DNA of 64,000 bases, taken from Silvimonas terrae (lineage in GTDB: Bacteria; Pseudomonadota; Gammaproteobacteria; Burkholderiales; Chitinibacteraceae). Made by a program: the position numbers and the translations under genes. The first letter of the stretch is position 1; every line of letters begins with the position of its first letter. Below, piece after piece: positions 9,953-18,618 of this stretch. The notes beneath the pieces were generated by a model. The model made no database searches. It saw only the letters and a list, made by a program, of their open reading frames with translations, and was not told the DNA's origin. The DNA lies in the NCBI RefSeq assembly GCF_014202765.1, contig NZ_JACHHN010000002.1:496001-560000 (forward strand). The letters run 5' to 3'.

Positions 9953-10834
9953 CTATTCTGGCAAGGCCATCCGGCCCGGCGAACGGGCAAGCCAGACCCC
10001 CAGCATGGCGATCATCATGCCCAGCCACATCAGGCCGGATATCGCCTCGCCAAAGGTCAGCCAGGCAATGATGGCGGTGGTGGGCGGGACCAGGAAAAAC
10101 AATCCTGAGACCTGCCCGGCTTCGCCATGGCGCAGTAACCACAACAATATGCCGATCGCCCCGATCGACACCACCAGCGAGACCCAGAGCAGGGCAAAAA
10201 TAAACGCGCCATGCCAGACAATGGCGCCCGGTTCGATCAGCGCGATGGGGGCCAGCACCAGGAGCGATATCACGCAATGAACGATGGAGGTGGCACTGAC
10301 ATCCACGCCGGCACAGAAACGCTTCTGATAGACCGTTCCCAGGCTAATGCTCAGCAGTGCCAACAGACAAAACGCCACACCCGCCAGCGTAATCACCCCT
10401 TGGCCCAGCTTGTGCTCAATGACCAACAGCACGCCGGCCAGACCCAACAGCAGGCCCAACCATTGGCGCCAGCCACGCTTTTCATCCAGCACCAGACCGG
10501 CAACCACACTGACGACTACTGGTTGCAGGCCGGCAATCAACGCCACCATGCCAGCAGAAAGCCCGTGATGCATCGCCTGGAATACACCGGCGAAATAGCC
10601 CGTCTGCACCAGCAATCCCGCCGCGATGACATGGCCCAGCAGGCGGCCGCGCGGCCATTGCACCCGCAGTAACGGGGCCGACAGCCCCAGTAGCAGCAGA
10701 ACCAGCGCAAAGCGGGCCACCAGAAAATGCATGGGTGGCGCCCACGGTATACCCAGGCGCGCGCCAACAAAGCCGCTACTCCAGAGCAACACAAACAAGG
10801 CCGGGGCGATACGGGCAAAACGGTGAGTGGTCAC
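9953..10834 (-). CDS. EamA/DMT-superfamily metabolite exporter
   Basis: An inner-membrane transporter of 293 residues. It has about ten hydrophobic segments and the two-fold EamA layout typical of 10-TM drug/metabolite exporters. The N-terminal APALFVLLWSSGFVGARLG is characteristic of the family. The substrate cannot be told from sequence. A GTG at 10834 is chosen because it puts the first membrane helix near residue 9. An upstream GTG at 10930 would place the start inside the adhE terminator. The ribosome binding site before 10834 is weak, so the start is uncertain. The gene lies downstream of adhE on the same strand but behind its terminator, and converges on the DUF6600 gene. Confidence 0.85.
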   Translation of the reverse strand: MTTHRFARIAPALFVLLWSSGFVGARLGIPWAPPMHFLVARFALVLLLLGLSAPLLRVQWPRGRLLGHVIAAGLLVQTGYFAGVFQAMHHGLSAGMVALIAGLQPVVVSVVAGLVLDEKRGWRQWLGLLLGLAGVLLVIEHKLGQGVITLAGVAFCLLALLSISLGTVYQKRFCAGVDVSATSIVHCVISLLVLAPIALIEPGAIVWHGAFIFALLWVSLVVSIGAIGILLWLLRHGEAGQVSGLFFLVPPTTAIIAWLTFGEAISGLMWLGMMIAMLGVWLARSPGRMALPE

Positions 10835-10938
10835 GGCTGGGCAAACATCAGGCGGGCGAGGGCGTTGATCGTACCTGCTCGCCTTTCTGTCTGCCGCACA
10901 TGCGTTTGCGACGCAACAAAAAAGAAACACCAGACAAC

Positions 10939-10967
10939 AAAAAACCCCGGCGAACCGGGGCTTTTTT
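10939..10967 (-). terminator. Terminator after adhE
   Basis: CCCCGG (10945-10950) and CCGGGG (10955-10960) pair around a CGAA loop. On the minus strand the stem is followed by six T residues (10939-10944). It lies about 25 bases past the adhE stop. A T-run on the plus side makes it potentially bidirectional. Confidence 0.88.
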
Positions 10968-10989
10968 GCAGCCAGAAGGGATCAGGCGC

Positions 10990-13659
10990 TTACTTGGAAG
11001 CCGCCTTGGCCGAGGCTTGTGCCTTGGCCACCACTTCTTCCACCACCACGTCCCGCTCGTAGGCCTCTACGTAAGGGCGGCCATAGTAGCTATCCAGCAA
11101 GATCTGCTTGAGCTCAGAGATCAGCGGGTAACGCGGATTGGCGCCGGTACACTGGTCGTCAAACGCTTCTTCAGCCACTTGCTCCAGCTTGGACAAGAAC
11201 AAGGCTTCTGGCACGCCGGCGGCCTGGATCGATGCCGGAATACCCAGCACGCCCTTGAGCTCTTCAATCCAGGCAATCAGCGCCTCGACCTTCTCATCGT
11301 CGTTCTTGCCGGTGAAGCCCAGATGCTCGGCCACATCGGCATAACGGCACTTGGCCATCGGGCGGTCATACTGACTGAACGCTGCTTGCTTGGTCGGGAT
11401 ATCCACCGAGTTGTAACGCACCACGTTAGAGATCAGCAATGCGTTGGCCAGACCGTGCGCCAGACCGAACTCGGCACCAATCTTGTGAGCCATCGAGTGG
11501 CAAACACCCAGGAACGCGTTGGCGAAGGCAATACCGGCAATGGTGGCGGCGTTGTGGACTTCTTCCCGCGCTTTCGGGTCTTGCGCACCGTTAGAGTAGG
11601 CAGACGGCAGATACTGCTTGAGCAGACGCAGCGCTTGCAGTCCTTGCGCATCCGAATACTCGTTTGCCATCACCGACACATAGGCTTCCAGCGCGTGGGT
11701 CACCGCATCGATACCACCAAAAGCGGTCAGGCTCTTGGGCATGTCCATGACCAGATTGGCATCAATAATGGCCATATTGGGGGTGAGTTCATAGTCGGCA
11801 ATCGGGTACTTCATGCCGGTTTTTTCATCCGTCACCACCGCAAACGGCGTTACTTCAGAGCCAGTGCCCGAGGTTGTCGGAATGGCGACCAGCTCGGCCT
11901 TGATCCCCATTTTCGGGAACTTGTAGATACGCTTGCGGATATCCATGAAGCGCAGTGCCAGATCCTCAAAATGCACTTCCGGATGTTCGTACATCACCCA
12001 CATGATCTTGGCCGCATCCATCGGGCTGCCGCCACCCAGGGCAATGATCACGTCCGGCTTGAACACGTTCAGCGCATGCACACCCTTGCGGACCACTTCC
12101 AGCGTCGGGTCGGCTTCAACTTCATAAAATACTTCAACTTCCATGCCCATCTGCTTGAGGATGCGGATGGTTTCATCGCAATAGCCGTTGTTGAAGAGGT
12201 ACGGACCGGTCACGATAGATGCACGCTTCTTGCCCGCCATGTCTTCCAGCGCAAACGGCAAACAACCGCGACGGAAATAGATGCTCTTGGGGACCTTGTG
12301 CCACAGCATGTTCTCGGCTCTCTTGGCGACGGTTTTCTTGTTGATCAAGTGCTTGGGGCCGACGTTCTCGGAAATCGAGTTGCCACCCCAGGAGCCACAA
12401 CCCAGCGTCAGCGACGGGGCCAGCTTGAAGTTGTACAAGTCACCGATACCACCTTGAGAGGAAGGGGTATTGATCAGAATCCGGGCGGTCTTCATCTTGT
12501 CGCCGAAATACTTGATCCGCTCTTCCTGCAAATCCTGATCGGTATAGAGGGCAGAGGTGTGACCAATGCCGCCCAGCGCCACCAGCGCCTCGGCTTTTTC
12601 CACAGCGTCATGGAAGTCTTTGGCGCGATACATGGCCAGAGTCGGGGAGAGCTTTTCATGCGCGAAGGCTTCTTCTTCACCCACGGACGACACTTCACCA
12701 ATCAATACCTTGGTATACGGCGGCACCTTGATGCCGGCCATTTCTGCAATCTTCACCGCAGACTGGCCCACAATGCCGGCGTTCAGGCCGCCATCAATCA
12801 AGATTACCTTGCGCACGGCCTCGGTTTCTTTCTTGTTGAGGATATAGCCGCCCGATTTGGCAAAGCGGTCACGGGCCGTATCGTAGACTTCGTCCACAAT
12901 AATCACGGACTGCTCGGACGCGCACACCACACCGTTATCAAACGTCTTGGACATCAGAATGGACGCCACCATGCGCTTGATGTCCGCCGTTTCATCCACC
13001 ACCACCGGTGTGTTACCTGCACCCACACCAATCGCCGGCTTGCCGGACGAATAGGCGGCACGCACCATGCCTGGGCCACCGGTGGCCAGGATCAGGTTGA
13101 CGTCCTTGTGATGCATCAGCGCGTTGGACAACTCCACCGACGGGGCGTCAATCCAGCCAATAATGTCTTTGGGCGCACCGGCTGCAACCGCGGCTTCCAG
13201 CACCAGGCGCGCTGCTTCACACGTGGCCTTTTTGGCGCGCGGGTGCGGGCTGAAGATGATGCCGTTACGGGTCTTGAGAGAAATCAGCGCCTTGAAAATG
13301 GCGGTAGAGGTCGGGTTGGTGGTCGGCACGATCCCGCAGATGATGCCGATGGGCTCGGCAATGGTCATGGTGCCGTAAACATCATCTACTGACAGCACGC
13401 CGCAGGTTTTTTCGTCCTTGTAGGCGTTGTAGATGTACTCGGAGGCAAAGTGGTTCTTGATAACCTTGTCTTCCAGCACGCCCATGCCGGTTTCCGTCAC
13501 GGCCATGCGGGCCAGCGGGATACGGGCATCAGCGATAGCCAGTGCAGCGCTGCGGAAAATTTCATCCACCTGTTCTTGCGAGTAGGTAGCAAATTTCTGC
13601 TGGGCTTTTTTGACCCGCGCGACCAGGGCATCAAGTTCCTGAATGTTGGTTACAGCCAT
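10990..13659 (-). CDS. adhE: Bifunctional acetaldehyde-CoA/alcohol dehydrogenase
   Basis: Converts acetyl-CoA to acetaldehyde and then ethanol, re-oxidising two NADH during fermentation; the family forms cytoplasmic filaments (spirosomes). It is 889 residues long, as expected. The N-terminal aldehyde dehydrogenase half has the catalytic cysteine in the NGVVCASEQSV motif near residue 246. The C-terminal half is an iron-dependent alcohol dehydrogenase with GGGSPMDAAKIMW, TTSGTGSEVTPFAV and the metal-binding histidines in the GGIDAVTHALE and GVCHSMAHKIG regions. ATG at 13659 follows GGAGG at 6 bases; the in-frame extension to 13749 has no such site. It has a 446-base upstream gap and its own terminator, so it is probably monocistronic. 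This implies a facultative, mixed-acid-type metabolism. Confidence 0.96.
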   Translation of the reverse strand: MAVTNIQELDALVARVKKAQQKFATYSQEQVDEIFRSAALAIADARIPLARMAVTETGMGVLEDKVIKNHFASEYIYNAYKDEKTCGVLSVDDVYGTMTIAEPIGIICGIVPTTNPTSTAIFKALISLKTRNGIIFSPHPRAKKATCEAARLVLEAAVAAGAPKDIIGWIDAPSVELSNALMHHKDVNLILATGGPGMVRAAYSSGKPAIGVGAGNTPVVVDETADIKRMVASILMSKTFDNGVVCASEQSVIIVDEVYDTARDRFAKSGGYILNKKETEAVRKVILIDGGLNAGIVGQSAVKIAEMAGIKVPPYTKVLIGEVSSVGEEEAFAHEKLSPTLAMYRAKDFHDAVEKAEALVALGGIGHTSALYTDQDLQEERIKYFGDKMKTARILINTPSSQGGIGDLYNFKLAPSLTLGCGSWGGNSISENVGPKHLINKKTVAKRAENMLWHKVPKSIYFRRGCLPFALEDMAGKKRASIVTGPYLFNNGYCDETIRILKQMGMEVEVFYEVEADPTLEVVRKGVHALNVFKPDVIIALGGGSPMDAAKIMWVMYEHPEVHFEDLALRFMDIRKRIYKFPKMGIKAELVAIPTTSGTGSEVTPFAVVTDEKTGMKYPIADYELTPNMAIIDANLVMDMPKSLTAFGGIDAVTHALEAYVSVMANEYSDAQGLQALRLLKQYLPSAYSNGAQDPKAREEVHNAATIAGIAFANAFLGVCHSMAHKIGAEFGLAHGLANALLISNVVRYNSVDIPTKQAAFSQYDRPMAKCRYADVAEHLGFTGKNDDEKVEALIAWIEELKGVLGIPASIQAAGVPEALFLSKLEQVAEEAFDDQCTGANPRYPLISELKQILLDSYYGRPYVEAYERDVVVEEVVAKAQASAKAASK

Positions 13660-14105
13660 TGTGAACCTCCTTGAATGAATTCCTTTTGCAGCACTTGCAG
13701 CCATGGTGCGCTTTATGCAAAAAGCATGCTGCCAACTATTTACCGGCATCCATATTGAATAGTTGCATCGCGGCTAAACAGCCAGTCCGAAGCGATAGAT
13801 AGTCATTTCGGCGTATACGATATCGTCATTACGCACTGCAAAATTTGATCTGTCTCAGTACTTGATCAACTTACGAGAAACACAGGAATTGTCCCCGCGC
13901 GACGGGCTGGGTCGGGGCATATACTGGGAAGTTTTTGCAAGGAAAACAGCAAGAGGAATGCATCGGCATTGCGCCGTGCAAAACAGGAAAAACCGGGAAA
14001 ACAACAAGACAGGGCAGCCAGTATCAGCGCGATTATGTAACAAAACAACGCTACAAATGCCGTAGTTTCAGGGTGTTTTATTTCATGTCACAGACCGGTG
14101 CAGCG
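13660..14105. promoter_or_regulatory. Long upstream region of adhE
   Basis: This 446-base gap carries the adhE promoter and leader; the paoC gene ends at its far side. An 8-base inverted repeat, CAACTATT (13733-13740) and AATAGTTG (13758-13765), lies 75-105 bases before the start and may be a regulator site or hairpin. ACGATATCGT (about 13817-13826) is a 10-base palindrome. I see no clear FNR or Rex box and no coding frame worth calling. Confidence 0.4.
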
Positions 14106-16313
14106 TCAGGCTTGCGCGGGCAGGTAGGGTAAAAGCTTGTCCAGGGTAACGGGATAATCACGCACCCTTACACCGCAGGCGTTGTAAATGGCGTTCGCCA
14201 CGGCCGCGCCCGCGCCGCAAATGCCCAACTCACCAATACCTTTGATCTTGAGCGGATTGGCCTTGTCGTCTGTTTCCGGCAAGAACACCACCTCCAGTTC
14301 CGGCACGTCCGCATGGGCCGGAACGTGATACTGCGCCAGATCATGATTACTGAACACGCCACAATGCGGATCCGGTGCGGTGTCTTCCATCAGCGCTGCC
14401 CCAATGCCAAAGGTCATCCCGCCCAAAGCCTGTGAGCGCGCGGTTTTCTGATTCAGAATGCGCCCGGCCGCAAAGACAGAGAGCATGCGGCGCACGCGGA
14501 TTTCCCCCGTGTCCCTATCTACGCCCACTTCCACAAAATGCGCACCATAGGCTTGCTGGGAGAACTTTCGCGCCAGATCACCCGGCCCGATCGCGCCTGC
14601 GGCCTCTACGCCTTGTGCGCCCGCCAGCGATGCCAGGCTGCGGCTTTGCTGGCCGTTACTGACCATGCCATTGGCAAACAGGGCGGTTGCCGGATCAAAC
14701 CCAGCCAATAGCGCCAGCTTTTGGCGTAACGCATCGCACGCCTCAAACGCGGCAGAGCCGCCGCTGGCCGCGCCAAACGAGCCGCCAGAGCCCGCGGCAG
14801 CCGGGAACTCGGTATCGCCCAGCAGCATCTTCACGCGGGCGGGCGGCACCCCCAGCATTTCTGCGGCCACCTGGGTAAAGACGGTGTAGCTGCCTGTGCC
14901 GATATCGGTCATGGCCATTTTGATGGTCACCATGCCGTCGCTATCCACGCGCGCCGTGGCCTGAGAAGGGCGCAAGAAGTTACTGCGGATGGCGGCCGCC
15001 ATGCCCAGCCCCACCAGCCAGCGCCCGTCGCGCACCTGCGCCGGCACCGGGTTGCGCCGATCCCAGCCGAAACGGCGCGCACCTTCGTCCATACAGCCGA
15101 CCAGTTGCCGCACTGAATACGGCACATGGCGTTCCGGGTCTACGGTGGGTTCGTTACGGCGACGCAGTTCAATCGGGTCCAGTTTGAGTTTTTCCGCCAG
15201 TTCATCCATGGCACATTCCAGTGCCAGCAGACCCACGGCCTCACCTGGCGCGCGCATGGCCGAGGCGACCGGCAAATCCAGCGTAGCGAGACGGTGGGCG
15301 GTTTGGCGATTGGGCGCCGCGTACAAAGAGCGGGTTTGGGTGGCGGCAGATTCATAGCCGTTTTCGCCCTCGGTATTGCCGCTCCAGCTTTCATGGGCAA
15401 TGGCTTGCAGACGGCCTTGCTGATCTGCCCCCAATCGCACGCGCTGGATGGTGGCGGAGCGGTGCGTGGTGACGTGAAATACTTGCTGGCGGGTGAGTGC
15501 CAGCTTGACCGGCCGCTGCAGCTTGCGGGCCGCAGCGGCGGCCAGAATGGCGTCGGCATGCACTTGTAACTTGGCCCCGAACCCGCCGCCAATATAGCGA
15601 CTCACCACCCGCACTTGCGTGACCTCAATCTGGAATGTATGCGCAATGGTGGCCTGCGCCTGGGTCAGCATCTGGTTGGAGGTGTACAGCGTTAGCTGGT
15701 CGCCATGCCAGACCGCCAGCGTGGCGTGCGGCTCCATCATGGCGTGGGATTGATGCGGTGTGGACCAGATTTCATCAACCTGTACCGGGGCGCTGGCAAA
15801 GGCTTGCCCAAAATCACCCAGTGCGGAGTCTGGCGCTTGCAGTCCGGGTTTAGGCGTGCGGGCGGTGTCTTTGGCTGCGGCCAGATCATAAACACCTGGT
15901 GCGGCCTCGTAATCCACACTGACCAGCGCTGCGCCGGCGCGGGCGACCTCAAAACTCTCTGCCACCACCAGCGCCACCGGCTGCCCAAAATGCAGCACCT
16001 GCTCATCGACCAGTTGCGGCGCGGCGCCGGACTCTTTGCGGCCTTGTGGTGGCATATCGCGCCAGGTGAGCACCAGCCGCACCCCAGCCAGACGCTCGGC
16101 GGTCCGTGTATCGATAGTGCGGATACGCCCTTTGGCTATCGTGGCGGTTACCACAAACCCATATAACGGCACCCCGGCTTCGGCATACTCATAGGCATAG
16201 GTGGCTTGTCCGGTCACTTTCAGGTGCCCGTCAACCCGATCCAGCGGTTTGCCGATCAATCCCTGGCGATTGTCATCAATGGGGTTATTGCCCGCAGGTA
16301 CCGACATATCCAT
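14106..16313 (-). CDS. paoC: Molybdopterin-binding subunit of periplasmic aldehyde oxidoreductase
   Basis: The catalytic large subunit (735 residues) of a xanthine-oxidase-family enzyme. In the PaoABC complex it binds molybdopterin cytosine dinucleotide and oxidises aromatic and other aldehydes to acids. Recognisable stretches are the N-terminal GKPLDRVDGHLKVTGQATYAYE, SRYIGGGFGAKLQVHADAILAA, SAMRAPGEAVGLLALECAMDELAE, and the C-terminal KIKGIGELGICGAGAAVANAIYNACG, which carries the expected catalytic glutamate. The length matches E. coli PaoC (732). ATG at 16313 lies 13 bases after the paoB stop; a longer in-frame start would overlap paoB. It is the last gene of the five-gene operon. The substrate is inferred from family and operon layout only. 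Confidence 0.9.
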   Translation of the reverse strand: MDMSVPAGNNPIDDNRQGLIGKPLDRVDGHLKVTGQATYAYEYAEAGVPLYGFVVTATIAKGRIRTIDTRTAERLAGVRLVLTWRDMPPQGRKESGAAPQLVDEQVLHFGQPVALVVAESFEVARAGAALVSVDYEAAPGVYDLAAAKDTARTPKPGLQAPDSALGDFGQAFASAPVQVDEIWSTPHQSHAMMEPHATLAVWHGDQLTLYTSNQMLTQAQATIAHTFQIEVTQVRVVSRYIGGGFGAKLQVHADAILAAAAARKLQRPVKLALTRQQVFHVTTHRSATIQRVRLGADQQGRLQAIAHESWSGNTEGENGYESAATQTRSLYAAPNRQTAHRLATLDLPVASAMRAPGEAVGLLALECAMDELAEKLKLDPIELRRRNEPTVDPERHVPYSVRQLVGCMDEGARRFGWDRRNPVPAQVRDGRWLVGLGMAAAIRSNFLRPSQATARVDSDGMVTIKMAMTDIGTGSYTVFTQVAAEMLGVPPARVKMLLGDTEFPAAAGSGGSFGAASGGSAAFEACDALRQKLALLAGFDPATALFANGMVSNGQQSRSLASLAGAQGVEAAGAIGPGDLARKFSQQAYGAHFVEVGVDRDTGEIRVRRMLSVFAAGRILNQKTARSQALGGMTFGIGAALMEDTAPDPHCGVFSNHDLAQYHVPAHADVPELEVVFLPETDDKANPLKIKGIGELGICGAGAAVANAIYNACGVRVRDYPVTLDKLLPYLPAQA

Positions 16314-16326
16314 GACGCACCCCGCC

Positions 16327-17286
16327 TTAAGCCTGGACCAGCGTCGCACGCAAGGTGCGCCGTGCCAGATCAATCTTGAAATCATTACCACCGTGGCCAC
16401 GGGCGCCAGCCAGTAGTACATCTGCCGCGTGGTCAATGGCGCCGTCGGCCAGCAGGGCCTGTTCGGCCGCAGTCACCCGCCAGGGCTTGGGGGCTACGCC
16501 ACCCAAGGCAAAGCGCGCAGAAACAATCCGCCCATCTTGCCGTTCTACCAGCGCAGCCACAGAGACCAGCGCAAACGCATAAGAGGCCCGATCCCGTACT
16601 TTGCGATACACCTGCACGCCTTTGACCGGCGGCGGCAACACCACGGCCGTGATGAGCTCCCCGGCCGCCAGATTGTGTTCTTGCTGCGGCGTATTGCCTG
16701 GCAGGCGGTGAAAGTCCGCAATCGGGATCACCCGGCGCTGGCCGGCAGCGTTGACGGTCTCGACCTGGGCATCGAGCACGCGCATGGCCACCGCCATATC
16801 GGACGGATGCACGGCTATGCATTGATCGCTACCGCCCAGGACCGCGTTCATGCGGTTCACGCCTTGCATGGCGGCACACCCGGTGCCGGGCTCGCGCTTG
16901 TTGCAAGGCAGACCGGGGGTATAAAAATAATTGCAGCGCGTGCGTTGCAGTAGATTGCCACCCGTCGTGGCCATATTGCGTAACTGGCCCGATGCCCCAG
17001 CCAGCAACGCGCGGCTTAGCACGGCATAGTCCCGGCGGATGCGCAGGTCAGCGGCGAGATCGCTGTTGCGTACCATGGCGCCAATACGCAGACCGCCTTC
17101 CGGTGTGGCCTCAATATGCTGGAGTGGCAAGCGGGAGATATCGACCAGATGCAGCGGTTTTTCGATTTGCAGCTTCATCAAGTCCAGCAAATTGGTGCCG
17201 CCGGCAATCAACCGCGCACCTGGCTGGGCGGCCGCGCGCGCGGCGGCTGCGGGGTCTGTGGCGCGCTCATAGCTAAAGGGGATCAC
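16327..17286 (-). CDS. paoB: FAD-binding subunit of aldehyde oxidoreductase
   Basis: The medium subunit (319 residues), which passes electrons from the iron-sulfur subunit through FAD. The N-terminal PFSYERATD and the FAD-binding [17 protein letters not shown] segment are diagnostic, as is the [16 protein letters not shown] motif. PaoB-type proteins have an extra 4Fe-4S cluster, and the Cys residues of [24 protein letters not shown] fit that ligand set. The start is GTG at 17286, which overlaps the paoA stop by 4 bases (GTGA) and has GGGAG 7 bases upstream. This overlap implies coupled translation with paoA, so the paoA frameshift could affect its expression. Confidence 0.92.
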   Translation of the reverse strand: MIPFSYERATDPAAAARAAAQPGARLIAGGTNLLDLMKLQIEKPLHLVDISRLPLQHIEATPEGGLRIGAMVRNSDLAADLRIRRDYAVLSRALLAGASGQLRNMATTGGNLLQRTRCNYFYTPGLPCNKREPGTGCAAMQGVNRMNAVLGGSDQCIAVHPSDMAVAMRVLDAQVETVNAAGQRRVIPIADFHRLPGNTPQQEHNLAAGELITAVVLPPPVKGVQVYRKVRDRASYAFALVSVAALVERQDGRIVSARFALGGVAPKPWRVTAAEQALLADGAIDHAADVLLAGARGHGGNDFKIDLARRTLRATLVQA

Positions 17287-17923
17287 GCTGCATCTCCCGC
17301 CACACTGCGTATGGCCGCGACGATATTCGGGTAAGCCGAACAACGACAGATATTGCCGCTCATGCGCTCGCGGATTTCTGCCGCGCCAAGCGTGGTATTG
17401 GCAGTCAGATCGGCGGTGACATGGCTGGGCATGCCGGCGCGCGCCTCAGCCAGCATGCCGATGGCGGAACAAATCTGCCCGCAGGTGCAATAGCCGCACT
17501 GAAACCCGTCATGCTCAATAAATGCCTGCTGCAACGGGTGCAATTGCCCGCCATGCGCCAGACCTTCAATCGTGGTGATGTCATCCCCCTCGCACATCAC
17601 CGCCAGAGTCAGACAGCTATTGATGCGCCGGCCATTGACCAGCACCGTGCAGGCCCCGCACTGGCCGTGATCACAGCCTTTTTGGTGCCGGTCAGATGTA
17701 GATGTTCACGCAAGAGATCCAGCAACGTGGTGCGCGTATCTACAGTGGCGTCCATACGATGTCCGTTGATGACAAAGCGGGTCGGGCGGGTTGGGGCGGG
17801 CGCGGATGCGGAGGTGCTGTCTACCGCCAGTGCCGTCCCCGGTACCCCGAGCGATGCCAGTGCGGCACTGGCCTTGAGCAAATTGCGCCGGGTGGGGTCG
17901 GCGGGTTGATCGGGCCGGTTCAT
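17283..17923 (-). pseudogene. paoA: 2Fe-2S subunit of aldehyde oxidoreductase, interrupted by a one-base frameshift
   Basis: The small subunit with two [2Fe-2S] clusters. The N-terminal part (from ATG 17923) has a twin-arginine signal, TRRNLLKASAALASLG, so the assembled complex would be exported by Tat. That frame then reads LLREHLHLTGTKK and loses the conserved sequence. The expected GCDHGQCGACTVLVNG follows at once in the -1 frame. The break is at AAAAAGG (17677-17683), where one G is missing relative to an intact gene. Joined, it would give about 213 residues. The second cluster reads CGYCTCGQIC, with Cys where family members usually have Pro. Possible explanations are a sequencing error, a true mutation, or -1 slippage on AAA-AAG. 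The rest of the operon is intact, which argues against old decay. Confidence 0.85.
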
Positions 17924-18618
17924 CGACGCGCTCCTGTCAGTGGCGGTGTGCGCTCGCTATCGCGCCAGCGCGGCGAGGGGGAGGGAATCCGCGTGCGATC
18001 CATCCGCGCCAGATCGTCACGGCTATCGATATCCAGATGCACGCCCGGATCGGCAACCGGCAAAAATTGCGCGGCTGCGGCGTCCCGTTCAATCAGGACG
18101 CGGGCGCCGGCATCCCCCTGCAGTTCGGCCAGCTGGTTGAAGTAATGTCCGGCAAAGCCGACCGGATGCCTGCGCCGGCCATTGAAGGCGGGCACCACCA
18201 GCGCACTGCCCGTCGCCAGCCGACGTGCCACCTGGCGAATGGTGTCAGGCTGGATAAAGGGCATGTCGGCCAGCGCTACCACCCAGCCCGCCGCGTGGGG
18301 CGTGTGCTGGACAGCCCAGGCCAGACTATCGCCCATGCCGGTATGTTCACCGCCAAACTCCAGTACGTGTAGCCCAGCCGCTTCAAGCAGATAACGCAAC
18401 AGGACCTGTCGCGGCGAGACCACGGCCACGGAATACGGCACGGCATCCACCAGATTGATGGCGCTGCGTACTCCCAGGCGACTACCGTCACCCAGCGGGT
18501 GCAGCAGTTTGGGTGAACCAAAGCGGCTGGAACGCCCTGCCGCCAGCAAGACGCCAACCAACCCTTGCTGATTGCCTGGCTGGTGCAGGGCATCGGTCTG
18601 CTGTTTTTGCTGTGTCAT
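17920..18618 (-). CDS. mocA: Molybdenum cofactor cytidylyltransferase (NTP-transferase family)
   Basis: Transfers CMP from CTP to Mo-molybdopterin, giving the dinucleotide cofactor that PaoC-type enzymes need. It has 232 residues, in the usual range. The N-terminal nucleotide-binding signature LLAAGRSSRFGSPKLL starts near residue 24, and VVALADMPFIQPDTI is the second conserved metal/nucleotide motif. It overlaps the upstream xdhC gene by 4 bases (ATGA, 18615-18618) and the downstream paoA start by 4 bases (17920-17923), indicating translational coupling. A guanylyl-transferring MobA is less likely given the xanthine-oxidase-type partners. It acts in the cytoplasm before Tat export of the holoenzyme. 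Confidence 0.85.
   Translation of the reverse strand: MTQQKQQTDALHQPGNQQGLVGVLLAAGRSSRFGSPKLLHPLGDGSRLGVRSAINLVDAVPYSVAVVSPRQVLLRYLLEAAGLHVLEFGGEHTGMGDSLAWAVQHTPHAAGWVVALADMPFIQPDTIRQVARRLATGSALVVPAFNGRRRHPVGFAGHYFNQLAELQGDAGARVLIERDAAAAQFLPVADPGVHLDIDSRDDLARMDRTRIPSPSPRWRDSERTPPLTGARR

Noticed and set aside
10735-13392. 885-codon open frame opposite adhE
   Set aside because: It is fully antisense to adhE, whose protein carries all expected motifs. The translated sequence is His/Arg-rich and lacks a family or ribosome binding site. It is a by-product of GC-rich codon use.
13850-13872. Possible FNR box in the adhE upstream region (TTTGATCTGTCTCAG and TTGATCAA)
   Set aside because: The FNR site is TTGAT-N4-ATCAA. 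The two half-sites here are 17 bases apart or directly abutting, so the spacing does not fit.
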